Positions 8,252 through 14,428 of a stretch of 18,085 nt of DNA are shown piece after piece. Origin of the DNA: Gammaproteobacteria bacterium (GTDB lineage Bacteria > Pseudomonadota > Gammaproteobacteria > GRL18); contig JALTKC010000264.1 of assembly GCA_027076245.1 (NCBI GenBank), forward strand, positions 1 to 18,085, read 5' to 3'. A program made the translations under genes and the position numbers. Under the pieces are notes generated by a model. That model was not told the DNA's origin. It worked only from the letters and a program-made list of their open reading frames with translations, and did no database searches. How positions within the stretch are numbered: position 1 is the first letter of the stretch; every line of letters begins with the position of its first letter.

Positions 8252-9703
8252 ATGTCTGCACCCGCCACTTCAGCCGGAACATTATACTGGCACGATTATG
8301 AAACTTTTGGAACCGATCCGCAAAGAGATCGTCCTGCTCAGTTTGCCGGAATACGCACAGACGAAGAACTGAATATAATTGGTGAACCGCTGGTGATATA
8401 CAGCCGGCCCGCTAATGATTTTCTGCCCAATCCTCAGGCCTGCCTTGTCACAGGTATTACTCCACAGATAGCCCGTCAACAGGGACAGATTGAAGCTGAC
8501 TTTATCCGCGCCATTGAACAGGAGATGGCACAACCCGGTACCTGTACTGCCGGATATAATAATATCCGTTTTGATGATGAATTTACCCGCAATACTTTGT
8601 ATCGTAATTTTTACGATCCCTATGCCCGGGAATGGCAAAACGGTAATTCACGCTGGGATATTATTGATCTCCTCAGAGTCACTCATGCCCTGCGTCCTGA
8701 AGGCATTATCTGGCCTGAACGTGAGGACGGTCAGACCAGTTTTCGACTGGAAAAACTCACCGAAGCCAATCACATCAGTCATCAGTCCGCCCACGATGCG
8801 CTATCTGATGTTATAGCCACTATTGAAGTGGCTAAACTGGTTAAAAAACATCAGCCCAGGCTGTATCAGTATGTTTATGAGCATCGATTTAAATACCGGG
8901 TTCAGGAACTCTTTGACCGTTATAAGCAGACACCACTGATCCATATCAGCGGTATGTATCCGGCACAAAAGGGTCATATGGGTATTGTGATCCCGGTAGC
9001 CGTTGATCGACGTAACAAAAATGCCGTTATTGTTTATGAGCTGCATCATAATCCTGAAGCAATGCTTAAAATGGACGCAGATCAGATTAAATATTTTACC
9101 TTTACCGCTAAAGAGGAACTGGCTGAAGAAGAACAACGATTACCGCTGAAAACCATTCATATGAATAAATGCCCTGTGGTAGTGCCTCTGAACACCCTGA
9201 CCCCGGAAATCATTAAGCAATGGCAGATCGATTTGTCATTATGTAAAAAAAATCTGGAGACTCTGCTCAGCGATCAAAGCCTGTCTGAACGAATACAAAG
9301 TGCTTTTCAGACTGAATATACGGATACTCCAGATGATCCGGACTTACAATTGTATTCCGGCGGTTTTTTCTCTCCGGCGGATCAGGCCCGCATGCAACAG
9401 ATCAGAGAAAGCCGTATTGAAGAACTGGACAGTCTGCAGTTTAACTTTGATGATCCCCGTCTGGATGAAATGTTTTTTCGCTATCGCTGTCGCAATTACC
9501 CGGACAGTTTACTGTTAAATGAATTACAACGCTGGGATGAATATCGTATCTGGCGTATAACCAATCCTGAAGGCAGTGCTTCAATCAAACTGGATCAATA
9601 TCTTCAGGAACTTAAAGAATTGAAAGAACAGTATGCGGATAATGATAAGGTGATGCCCATCCTTGATCAATTACAGCAGTACCCGCCTGAAATCGGGCTT
9701 TAA
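8252..9703 (+). CDS. sbcB: Exodeoxyribonuclease I (SbcB)
   Basis: A 3'-to-5' single-strand DNA exonuclease that releases mononucleotides and acts in recombination and mismatch repair in the cytoplasm. The 483-aa product aligns along its whole length with E. coli ExoI (475 aa, from memory). The DEDDh active site is complete: Asp15 and Glu17 in HDYETFG, Asp108 in GYNNIRFDDE, His181 and Asp186 in AHDALSD. The N-terminal exonuclease fold (about 9-195) is followed by the SH3-like and helical C-terminal parts with conserved stretches such as HINKCPVV-like HMNKCPVV and the FRYRCRNYP region. The ATG lies two bases after the stop of the repeat protein and no clear Shine-Dalgarno is visible, so expression is probably coupled to the upstream genes. 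Placing a DNA repair nuclease behind two envelope genes does not by itself imply a shared pathway. Confidence 0.96.
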   Translation: MSAPATSAGTLYWHDYETFGTDPQRDRPAQFAGIRTDEELNIIGEPLVIYSRPANDFLPNPQACLVTGITPQIARQQGQIEADFIRAIEQEMAQPGTCTAGYNNIRFDDEFTRNTLYRNFYDPYAREWQNGNSRWDIIDLLRVTHALRPEGIIWPEREDGQTSFRLEKLTEANHISHQSAHDALSDVIATIEVAKLVKKHQPRLYQYVYEHRFKYRVQELFDRYKQTPLIHISGMYPAQKGHMGIVIPVAVDRRNKNAVIVYELHHNPEAMLKMDADQIKYFTFTAKEELAEEEQRLPLKTIHMNKCPVVVPLNTLTPEIIKQWQIDLSLCKKNLETLLSDQSLSERIQSAFQTEYTDTPDDPDLQLYSGGFFSPADQARMQQIRESRIEELDSLQFNFDDPRLDEMFFRYRCRNYPDSLLLNELQRWDEYRIWRITNPEGSASIKLDQYLQELKELKEQYADNDKVMPILDQLQQYPPEIGL

Positions 9704-9827
9704 TTTTCCCTCCAGGCTGAAGCCCTACCCTGATCCCCTCATCCTGGCTCTCTCCCAGAGGGATAGAGAATGATACAGAAGCCTAAGCCCACAGGGAGAA
9801 GATATAACATGAATATAGTAACCAGCC
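9704..9827. other. sbcB-rluA spacer with hairpin
   Basis: The 124-base gap holds an imperfect hairpin, CTCTCTCCC (9748-9756) and GGGATAGAG (9760-9768), with eight of nine pairs and an AGA loop. It is not followed by a T run, so it is not a standard terminator. The surrounding CCCTCATCC...CTCCCAGAGGGA pattern resembles dispersed intergenic palindromes known from many Gammaproteobacteria. GGGCTT (9695-9700) and AAGCCC (9720-9725) can pair weakly over the sbcB end. Confidence 0.4.
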
Positions 9828-9835
9828 ATGTCTAA
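9770..9835 (+). CDS. Possible 21-codon leader frame before rluA
   Basis: A short frame runs from ATG 9770 to TAA 9833-9835 and ends eight bases inside rluA in a different frame. GAGGG (9758-9762) sits 7 bases before its ATG, within the 3' arm of the hairpin at 9748-9768. A second in-frame ATG at 9809 has AGGGAG (9793-9798) before it. rluA itself has no visible Shine-Dalgarno and a stop codon at 9819 prevents any upstream extension, so re-initiation after this frame is one way rluA could be translated. The peptide is basic (KPKP, RR) and matches nothing I know. Chance is a real alternative. Confidence 0.25.
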   Translation: MIQKPKPTGRRYNMNIVTSHV

Positions 9836-10472
9836 TACTGAAAGTTTTAATGAGATAGAAATTATTTATGCTGATAACTATCTTGTGGTTGTTAATAAAC
9901 CAACCCTGCTGCTTTCGGTTCCCGGACGGGGTGAGGATAAGCAGGATTGCCTGATTAGCCGTCTATCCGTCAAGTTTCCTTCCATTCTGACTGTGCACCG
10001 GCTTGACTGGGAAACCTCCGGTCTGACTGTACTGGCTCTGAACAAAGATATTCACCGGCAGTTAAGCCGGCAGTTTCAGGAACGGGAAGTAAACAAGGAA
10101 TACGTTGCAGTGGTTTATGGGCATCCCGAACATGATCAGGGCGAAATTAATCTGCCGTTACGCTGTGACTGGGAAAACCGGCCCCGTCAGATCGTGGATC
10201 CTGTGCAGGGAAAAGCCTCGCAGACTTTCTGGCAATGTCTGGAACGACTATCCGATCGCAGCCGGATTTTATTAAAACCGGTAACCGGCCGTTCTCATCA
10301 GTTAAGAGTGCACCTGCAAAACCTGGGACACCCCATTCTGGGCGATCCGCTTTATGCTCATGCTCAGGCACTGAATATGGCCGACAGACTCCTGTTGCAC
10401 GCCACCCAATTAAGTTTTACTCACCCTGGCAGTGGAAAAATGGTTAAATTCTGTTCAAGTGTCCCATTTTAA
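9828..10472 (+). CDS. rluA: Pseudouridine synthase RluA
   Basis: Dual-specificity pseudouridine synthase that modifies 23S rRNA U746 and tRNA U32 in E. coli. The 214-aa protein matches E. coli RluA (219 aa) nearly throughout. The catalytic motif HRLDWETSG (57-65) contains Asp60, VNKPTLLLSVPGR near the N-terminus is the RluA signature, and the C-terminal GRSHQLRVHLQNLGHPILGD core is complete. There is no S4 domain, as expected for RluA rather than RluC or RluD. The close LLSVPGR and CDW-NRP matches favour RluA over other family members. ATG 9828 is the first possible start, because an in-frame TAA lies at 9819; it lacks a clear ribosome site and overlaps a possible leader frame. No terminator was found after the stop. 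Confidence 0.93.
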   Translation: MSNTESFNEIEIIYADNYLVVVNKPTLLLSVPGRGEDKQDCLISRLSVKFPSILTVHRLDWETSGLTVLALNKDIHRQLSRQFQEREVNKEYVAVVYGHPEHDQGEINLPLRCDWENRPRQIVDPVQGKASQTFWQCLERLSDRSRILLKPVTGRSHQLRVHLQNLGHPILGDPLYAHAQALNMADRLLLHATQLSFTHPGSGKMVKFCSSVPF

Positions 10473-10559
10473 ATACGACTAAAAACACCTTTAAAAATAA
10501 TAACCTAGTATTTATATCCAGAATTTTTATGGGGCATTTATTTTCACTTTGCACCGTAG

Positions 10560-10576
10560 TAGTTCATAAATGACTA
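10560..10576. promoter_or_regulatory. Imperfect dyad upstream of cytochrome operon
   Basis: TAGT-T-CAT and ATG-ACTA form an imperfect 17-base inverted repeat with one unpaired T. It lies just upstream of a better dyad and could be a second activator site, but similar short dyads arise by chance in AT-rich DNA. Confidence 0.2.
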
Positions 10577-10581
10577 ATATA

Positions 10582-10600
10582 GGTCGAACAATTTTTGACC
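10582..10600. promoter_or_regulatory. Dyad GGTC-N11-GACC, candidate enhancer site
   Basis: GGTCGAACAATTTTTGACC is a 19-base dyad with two mismatched positions per arm set. Its centre lies about 98 bases before the predicted sigma-54 transcription start, the usual distance for a bacterial enhancer-binding protein. It does not match the NtrC or NorR consensus as I know them, so the activator is unidentified. Confidence 0.4.
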
Positions 10601-10622
10601 ATCTTTCCTGGATAAAGTTCAC

Positions 10623-10635
10623 AATCAATAGTTTA
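10623..10635 (+). promoter_or_regulatory. IHF-consensus site
   Basis: AATCAATAGTTTA matches the IHF consensus WATCAANNNNTTR at every fixed position. It lies between the upstream dyad and the -24 element, exactly where IHF bends DNA in sigma-54 promoters. AT-rich DNA gives occasional chance matches, but position and perfection together make it credible. Confidence 0.6.
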
Positions 10636-10662
10636 TTTTCCTATTTAAAATCACAAACCTTA

Positions 10663-10678
10663 TGGCATGATTATTGCT
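10663..10678 (+). promoter_or_regulatory. Sigma-54 (-24/-12) promoter of the cytochrome operon
   Basis: TGGCATGATTATTGCT matches the consensus TGGCACG-N4-TTGCW with one mismatch (T for C). The invariant GG (10664-10665) and GC (10676-10677) are separated by exactly 10 bases, as RpoN requires. Transcription should start near 10689, giving a leader of about 49 bases with a GAGG ribosome site at 10724-10727. Expression would depend on an ATP-hydrolysing enhancer-binding activator, which is not encoded in the window. Confidence 0.75.
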
Positions 10679-10737
10679 TACCTCTGGATAAACTTACTGG
10701 TTTAACCCCCTTACCACAAACATGAGGTATTTTTTAA

Positions 10738-12264
10738 ATGAAAATAAACGCCCTGCGGACAATAAGAAAGGTTGCTCTGGGCGCATCCTTTTTGCTATTT
10801 GCATTGTCCATCCCCCTGCATGCCCTGGCTGCTGAAAGCAGCGCCACCGGCACTGCCCCAAAAGAAGAAGATACTTTTAAAATGAACAAGGGTCTGAAGC
10901 GCCTGAGTAATGAAAGTAAAACCTGTGCATCCTGTCACAAGGAAAAGACTCCGGCTATTTATGGCCAATGGGGTAATTCCAAGCACTTTGGTGCCAATGT
11001 CGGCTGTTATGAATGTCATAAGGCCGATAAGTCGGATAAAGATGCCATTATGCATAAGGACTTCGTTATCTCTCCTCTGGTATCTCCCAAGGATTGCGGC
11101 GAATGTCACAAGCAGGTTGTGAAAGAATTTGACGCCAGCCATCATGCTTCTGCCGGTAATATCCTCGGTTCTCTGGATAATGTTCTGGCTGAAGTCGTTG
11201 AAGGCAGCCCGACTCTGAACGGTACATCTCCTGTAACCACTATTGGTTGCGGCGGTTGTCATGGTACCATTGTACGTGTTAATTCAGACGGTACTCTGGA
11301 TCCTTCCAGCTGGCCTAATACTGGTGTTGGCCGTATTAACCCTGACGGTTCCAAGGGTTCCTGCTCTGCCTGTCACCTGCGTCATAACTTTGATTCTGAG
11401 CAGGCACGTCACCCAGACAACTGCGGTCGTTGTCACCTAGGTCCTGACCACCCACAAAAAGAAATCTATGAAGAATCCGCTCATGGTGTCGCTTTCCGTG
11501 CCCATGAAGATAAAATGAATATGGATTCTGATAAGTGGGTTGTTGGTGAAGACTATACTGCAGCGCCAACCTGTGCTACTTGCCATATGTCAGCTACACC
11601 AGACTTGCCCGTCACTCATGATATCGGCGCCCGTATCTCCTGGAACCTGAGAGCCCCTATCTCTACCAAGATTGATGCTAAAGCCATTAAGGAAGGTAAA
11701 AAGGTCAAGCCATGGCTAGAACGTCGTAAGGATATGAAGAATGTCTGTCAGAACTGTCATGCCACCAGCACTGTGGATAACCACTTCCAGCAACTGGATG
11801 CTTTTGTTGAAAACTATAACAACAAGTTTGCTATTCCAACCCGCAACCTGATCCAGAAAATGCTGCAAACCGGCCTGCTGGACAAGACCAAGTTCAATGA
11901 AGAACTGGAATGGAAATGGTTCCTGTTATGGCATCACGAAGGTCGTCGTGCCCGTCATGGTGCGGCCATGTTTGCACCTGACTATGCACACTGGGAAGGT
12001 ATGTTTGTAATGGCAGAACGTTTCTATCATGAGATTGTTCCATCCATTAAAGACCGTATTAAGGAAGCACGTGAAGAAGGTAATACCAAGGGTGCCGATG
12101 AAGTTGAAAAACTGCTCAACGAAACCCTTGAGTCGCCACTGCATCGCTGGTTCCTGGGTAAAAAGCCACCCAAGTTCTGGCGTCCTATTGATGACGACAA
12201 CCATGGTTTTAAAATCAGCAAAAGCAACCCTGACGGTAAAAAGGCAGAGGCTAAAGCTAAATAA
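10738..12264 (+). CDS. Octahaem cytochrome c, hydroxylamine oxidoreductase (HAO) family
   Basis: Secreted periplasmic multihaem enzyme of 508 aa. A signal peptide (1-31, HALA end) precedes eight CXXCH sites at Cys 63, 90, 120, 171, 209, 229, 279 and 337. The fourth, CGGCHG, is at the catalytic-haem position by order. The stretches WPNTG-GRINPDGS, CGRCHLGPDHPQ-EIYEESAHG, THDIGARISWNLR and LWHHEGRRARHGAAM are HAO-family signatures, which excludes octahaem tetrathionate reductase (one CXXCK site) and NrfA. Family members oxidise hydroxylamine or hydrazine, or reduce nitrite or hydroxylamine. Near the C-terminus the protein reads HWEGMF (418-423); where, as I recall, oxidative HAOs have a Tyr cross-linked to haem 4, this one has Phe423, favouring a reductive role. 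Mature-part Arg codons are almost all CGT/CGC, unlike the neighbours, suggesting abundant expression. The C-terminus is Lys-rich. It is transcribed from the sigma-54 promoter, with a cytochrome b fusion downstream as the likely electron partner. Confidence 0.93.
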   Translation: MKINALRTIRKVALGASFLLFALSIPLHALAAESSATGTAPKEEDTFKMNKGLKRLSNESKTCASCHKEKTPAIYGQWGNSKHFGANVGCYECHKADKSDKDAIMHKDFVISPLVSPKDCGECHKQVVKEFDASHHASAGNILGSLDNVLAEVVEGSPTLNGTSPVTTIGCGGCHGTIVRVNSDGTLDPSSWPNTGVGRINPDGSKGSCSACHLRHNFDSEQARHPDNCGRCHLGPDHPQKEIYEESAHGVAFRAHEDKMNMDSDKWVVGEDYTAAPTCATCHMSATPDLPVTHDIGARISWNLRAPISTKIDAKAIKEGKKVKPWLERRKDMKNVCQNCHATSTVDNHFQQLDAFVENYNNKFAIPTRNLIQKMLQTGLLDKTKFNEELEWKWFLLWHHEGRRARHGAAMFAPDYAHWEGMFVMAERFYHEIVPSIKDRIKEAREEGNTKGADEVEKLLNETLESPLHRWFLGKKPPKFWRPIDDDNHGFKISKSNPDGKKAEAKAK

Positions 12265-12293
12265 ACCATAACTCCCTTCTATCGGAGTAATCA

Positions 12294-12322
12294 CTCTTCC
12301 CTGTAATTCCTGCAGGGAAGAG
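12294..12322 (+). terminator. Strong intercistronic hairpin 1
   Basis: CTCTTCCCTG (12294-12303) pairs perfectly with CAGGGAAGAG (12313-12322) around a 9-base loop, 29 bases after the octahaem stop codon. No T run follows, so by itself it looks more like an RNA-stabilising or processing structure than a terminator. Its 3' arm shares bases with the next hairpin. Confidence 0.55.
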
Positions 12323-12364
12323 CTTATTAAAATATCCTGAGGGGTCTTTCAATAAGCTCTTTTT
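12318..12364 (+). terminator. Attenuator-like hairpin 2 with T run
   Basis: AAGAGCTTATT (12318-12328) pairs with AATAAGCTCTT (12351-12361), an 11-bp stem around a 22-base loop, ending in TTTT (12361-12364). It overlaps the 3' arm of hairpin 1 by AAGAG, so the two cannot both form completely. It could act as a partial terminator that lowers expression of the downstream cytochrome b gene relative to the octahaem protein. Confidence 0.45.
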
Positions 12365-12410
12365 AAATCGCTCTTTTAATTATTAGTTACAGTAGTAGTA
12401 AACAAATATC

Positions 12411-14360
12411 ATGCGAATATCAAAATTTTTTCCCGCAATTGTCAGTCTGATTGCAATTCTGGCCAGTATCAGCATCACCCAGGCAAAACCATTTCCGGAT
12501 TCTGAATGTACCGAATGTCATAATGAAAAAGGCTTCAGTGTACCTCTTGGAGAACATGGTGAACTGGGCAAACAGGAACTGTACACCGACTATGATTTTT
12601 TTAAGGGCAGTGTCCATGGACAACTGCAATGTACCGACTGCCATAATGATATTGAAGAAGTTCCCCATCGTAAGGATGGTCTGGCTTCCGTGGACTGTAT
12701 CAGCTGCCATGAAAAACTCAGCGATGAAGGCTCGCTGGCAGCAAAACGCAGAAACTCCCTGTTTGGCGGTTCACCGCCCAGACGTATTGTGGTTTATACT
12801 CAGGATTATAAATTATCCGCTCATAATGACAAAAGCGTAAAAAATAACGCCACCTGTTCTACCTGCCATACCGCACATTATGTCTATCCTTCCGATGACA
12901 AGCGTTCCAGTGTCTATCGCCTGAAGTCACCAGAACTGTGCGGCTCCTGTCATGAAAAAGCACTTGAGGAATATCGTCAGTCCATGCATGGAGCGGCTTT
13001 AAAAACCCCCTGGAAGGGCGATTCCGCAACCTGTGCAGACTGTCATTCGGCCCACCAGATATCTGACATAAGCAAACTTCCGGCCCACCGTGTGATTACT
13101 GAAGGCTGTGGTGAATGCCATATTGATGAGCTGGATGGCTATATGTCCAGCCCGCACGGTCAGCTGGCCTGGCATGGTGATAAACATGCTCCCCGCTGTG
13201 TGGACTGTCATGAAGGTCATACCATTACTCATGTGGATGATCCCCGTTCGCCGGTCAACCCTGCCAATAAGGTTAAAACCTGTCAGGAATGCCACAAAAA
13301 AGCTAATGAGAATTTTGCCAAATACCACCCGCATGGTACCACTCACAATTTTGAAAAATACCCTGAATTATGGATTATTGCCAAAGGCATGGGTTTTCTA
13401 ATTATTCTGGTACTGCTGTTTTTCTATCTGCATTCCGTATTATGGTTCTGGCGTGAGAAAAAAGAGCGTCCGGTCATTTATCAGCGCAGTGACTCACGCA
13501 GTTATCCAATCCGCATTAAACCGGAGAAAAAGCGCAGCGGGATCTACTTCCAGCGCTTCCCCTGGTACTGGCGTATTAACCACTGGATGCTGGCTCTGTC
13601 CCTGATGTTTCTGGTCTTTACCGGTATGGTAGTTATGTATCCTAATACCCACTGGGCCATGACCCTAGTTCCTCTGCTGGGTGGTATGGGTACACTTAAC
13701 GACCTCCATCACTGGGCCGGTCTGATCTTTATGCTGGCCATCTTTGGTCATGCCGCTGTAGTACTGTACAAAATCCTGACCAGTAAAGAAAAATTTGACT
13801 GGTTTGGCCCAAACTCCCTGTTGCCGCGCAAGAAAGACTGGGAAGATATGAAAGGCCAGTTCCGCTGGTATTTCGGCAAAGGCCCACAGCCCCGTTTTGA
13901 CCGCTGGACCTACTGGGAAAAATTTGACTACTGGGCCGTTTACTGGGGTGCCTTTGTAATTGGTACATCCGGTATTCTGTTATGGTTTGCAGAAGATATC
14001 GGCCAGTATATCCCCGGCTGGATCTTTAATGTGGCCACCATTGCTCATGGTCTGGAAGCTTTCCTGGCCGTACTGACTCTGTTTGTGGTGCACTTCTTTA
14101 ATAACCATTTCAGACCCGCTAAATTCCCTCTGGATACGGTGATGTTTACCGGTGTCTGGGATCTGGAAGAGCTGAAAGAAGAACGTCCTGAAGAATATGA
14201 ACGTCTGAAAGCGACTGGTGAGCTGGATAAGCTGATTGTTAAGGGTCCTTCAAAGCAATGGAATATTATCTCCCATATTCTGGGCTTTACTCTGCTGGGT
14301 ATTGGTCTGATACTGCTGATTCTGGTGGTCGATGGCTTTATTGACCATGGGTTATTTTAA
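12411..14360 (+). CDS. Nonahaem cytochrome c fused to membrane cytochrome b
   Basis: A 649-aa quinone-linked electron carrier. A signal peptide (1-25) leads to a periplasmic domain with nine CXXCH sites at Cys 33, 74, 96, 149, 177, 208, 233, 263 and 291. Membrane helices follow at about 322-346, 392-410, 433-455, 508-527, 540-562 and 616-640. Helix two carries R-x-x-H-W...TG (R388, H391, T404, G405), the signature of the hydrogenase/formate-dehydrogenase cytochrome b family; His433/434, His447, His546 and His561 are candidate haem b ligands. It probably passes electrons between the quinone pool and the octahaem enzyme encoded just upstream, replacing the NapC/NrfH-type tetrahaem partner or a separate cytochrome b. 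The direction is inferred, not shown. No Shine-Dalgarno is visible before ATG 12411, and two hairpins lie in the 146-base gap, so its output is probably lower than that of the octahaem gene. Co-transcription from the sigma-54 promoter is likely. Confidence 0.9.
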   Translation: MRISKFFPAIVSLIAILASISITQAKPFPDSECTECHNEKGFSVPLGEHGELGKQELYTDYDFFKGSVHGQLQCTDCHNDIEEVPHRKDGLASVDCISCHEKLSDEGSLAAKRRNSLFGGSPPRRIVVYTQDYKLSAHNDKSVKNNATCSTCHTAHYVYPSDDKRSSVYRLKSPELCGSCHEKALEEYRQSMHGAALKTPWKGDSATCADCHSAHQISDISKLPAHRVITEGCGECHIDELDGYMSSPHGQLAWHGDKHAPRCVDCHEGHTITHVDDPRSPVNPANKVKTCQECHKKANENFAKYHPHGTTHNFEKYPELWIIAKGMGFLIILVLLFFYLHSVLWFWREKKERPVIYQRSDSRSYPIRIKPEKKRSGIYFQRFPWYWRINHWMLALSLMFLVFTGMVVMYPNTHWAMTLVPLLGGMGTLNDLHHWAGLIFMLAIFGHAAVVLYKILTSKEKFDWFGPNSLLPRKKDWEDMKGQFRWYFGKGPQPRFDRWTYWEKFDYWAVYWGAFVIGTSGILLWFAEDIGQYIPGWIFNVATIAHGLEAFLAVLTLFVVHFFNNHFRPAKFPLDTVMFTGVWDLEELKEERPEEYERLKATGELDKLIVKGPSKQWNIISHILGFTLLGIGLILLILVVDGFIDHGLF

Positions 14361-14388
14361 GCCCGGTTCACATCAATAACTTATTCAA

Positions 14389-14407
14389 TGCGGGCAGGAT
14401 GCCCGCA
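14389..14407. terminator. Palindromic hairpin between convergent genes
   Basis: TGCGGGCA (14389-14396) and TGCCCGCA (14400-14407) form a perfect 8-bp GC-rich stem with a 3-base loop between the ends of the cytochrome b gene and tatD. Neither side has a T run, so it is at best an atypical bidirectional terminator. The sequence also resembles REP-like intergenic palindromes of Gammaproteobacteria. Confidence 0.5.
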
Positions 14408-14428
14408 CTCCCAGGCTTACTTAATCAG

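Noticed and set aside
7614..8282. Long open frame (222 codons) on the minus strand opposite the repeat protein
   Set aside because: It is the by-product of the acidic repeat codons on the + strand. Its translation is Phe/Ser/Arg/Cys-rich with repeated junk segments and has no domain or ribosome site.
10679..10685. TACCTCT match to a NarL-type heptamer
   Set aside because: It sits at the predicted transcription start of the cytochrome operon with no paired second heptamer, and the degenerate consensus is expected often by chance.
10738..12264. Octahaem tetrathionate reductase or NrfA nitrite reductase
   Set aside because: All eight sites are CXXCH with no CXXCK, and the long inter-haem signatures are those of the HAO family.
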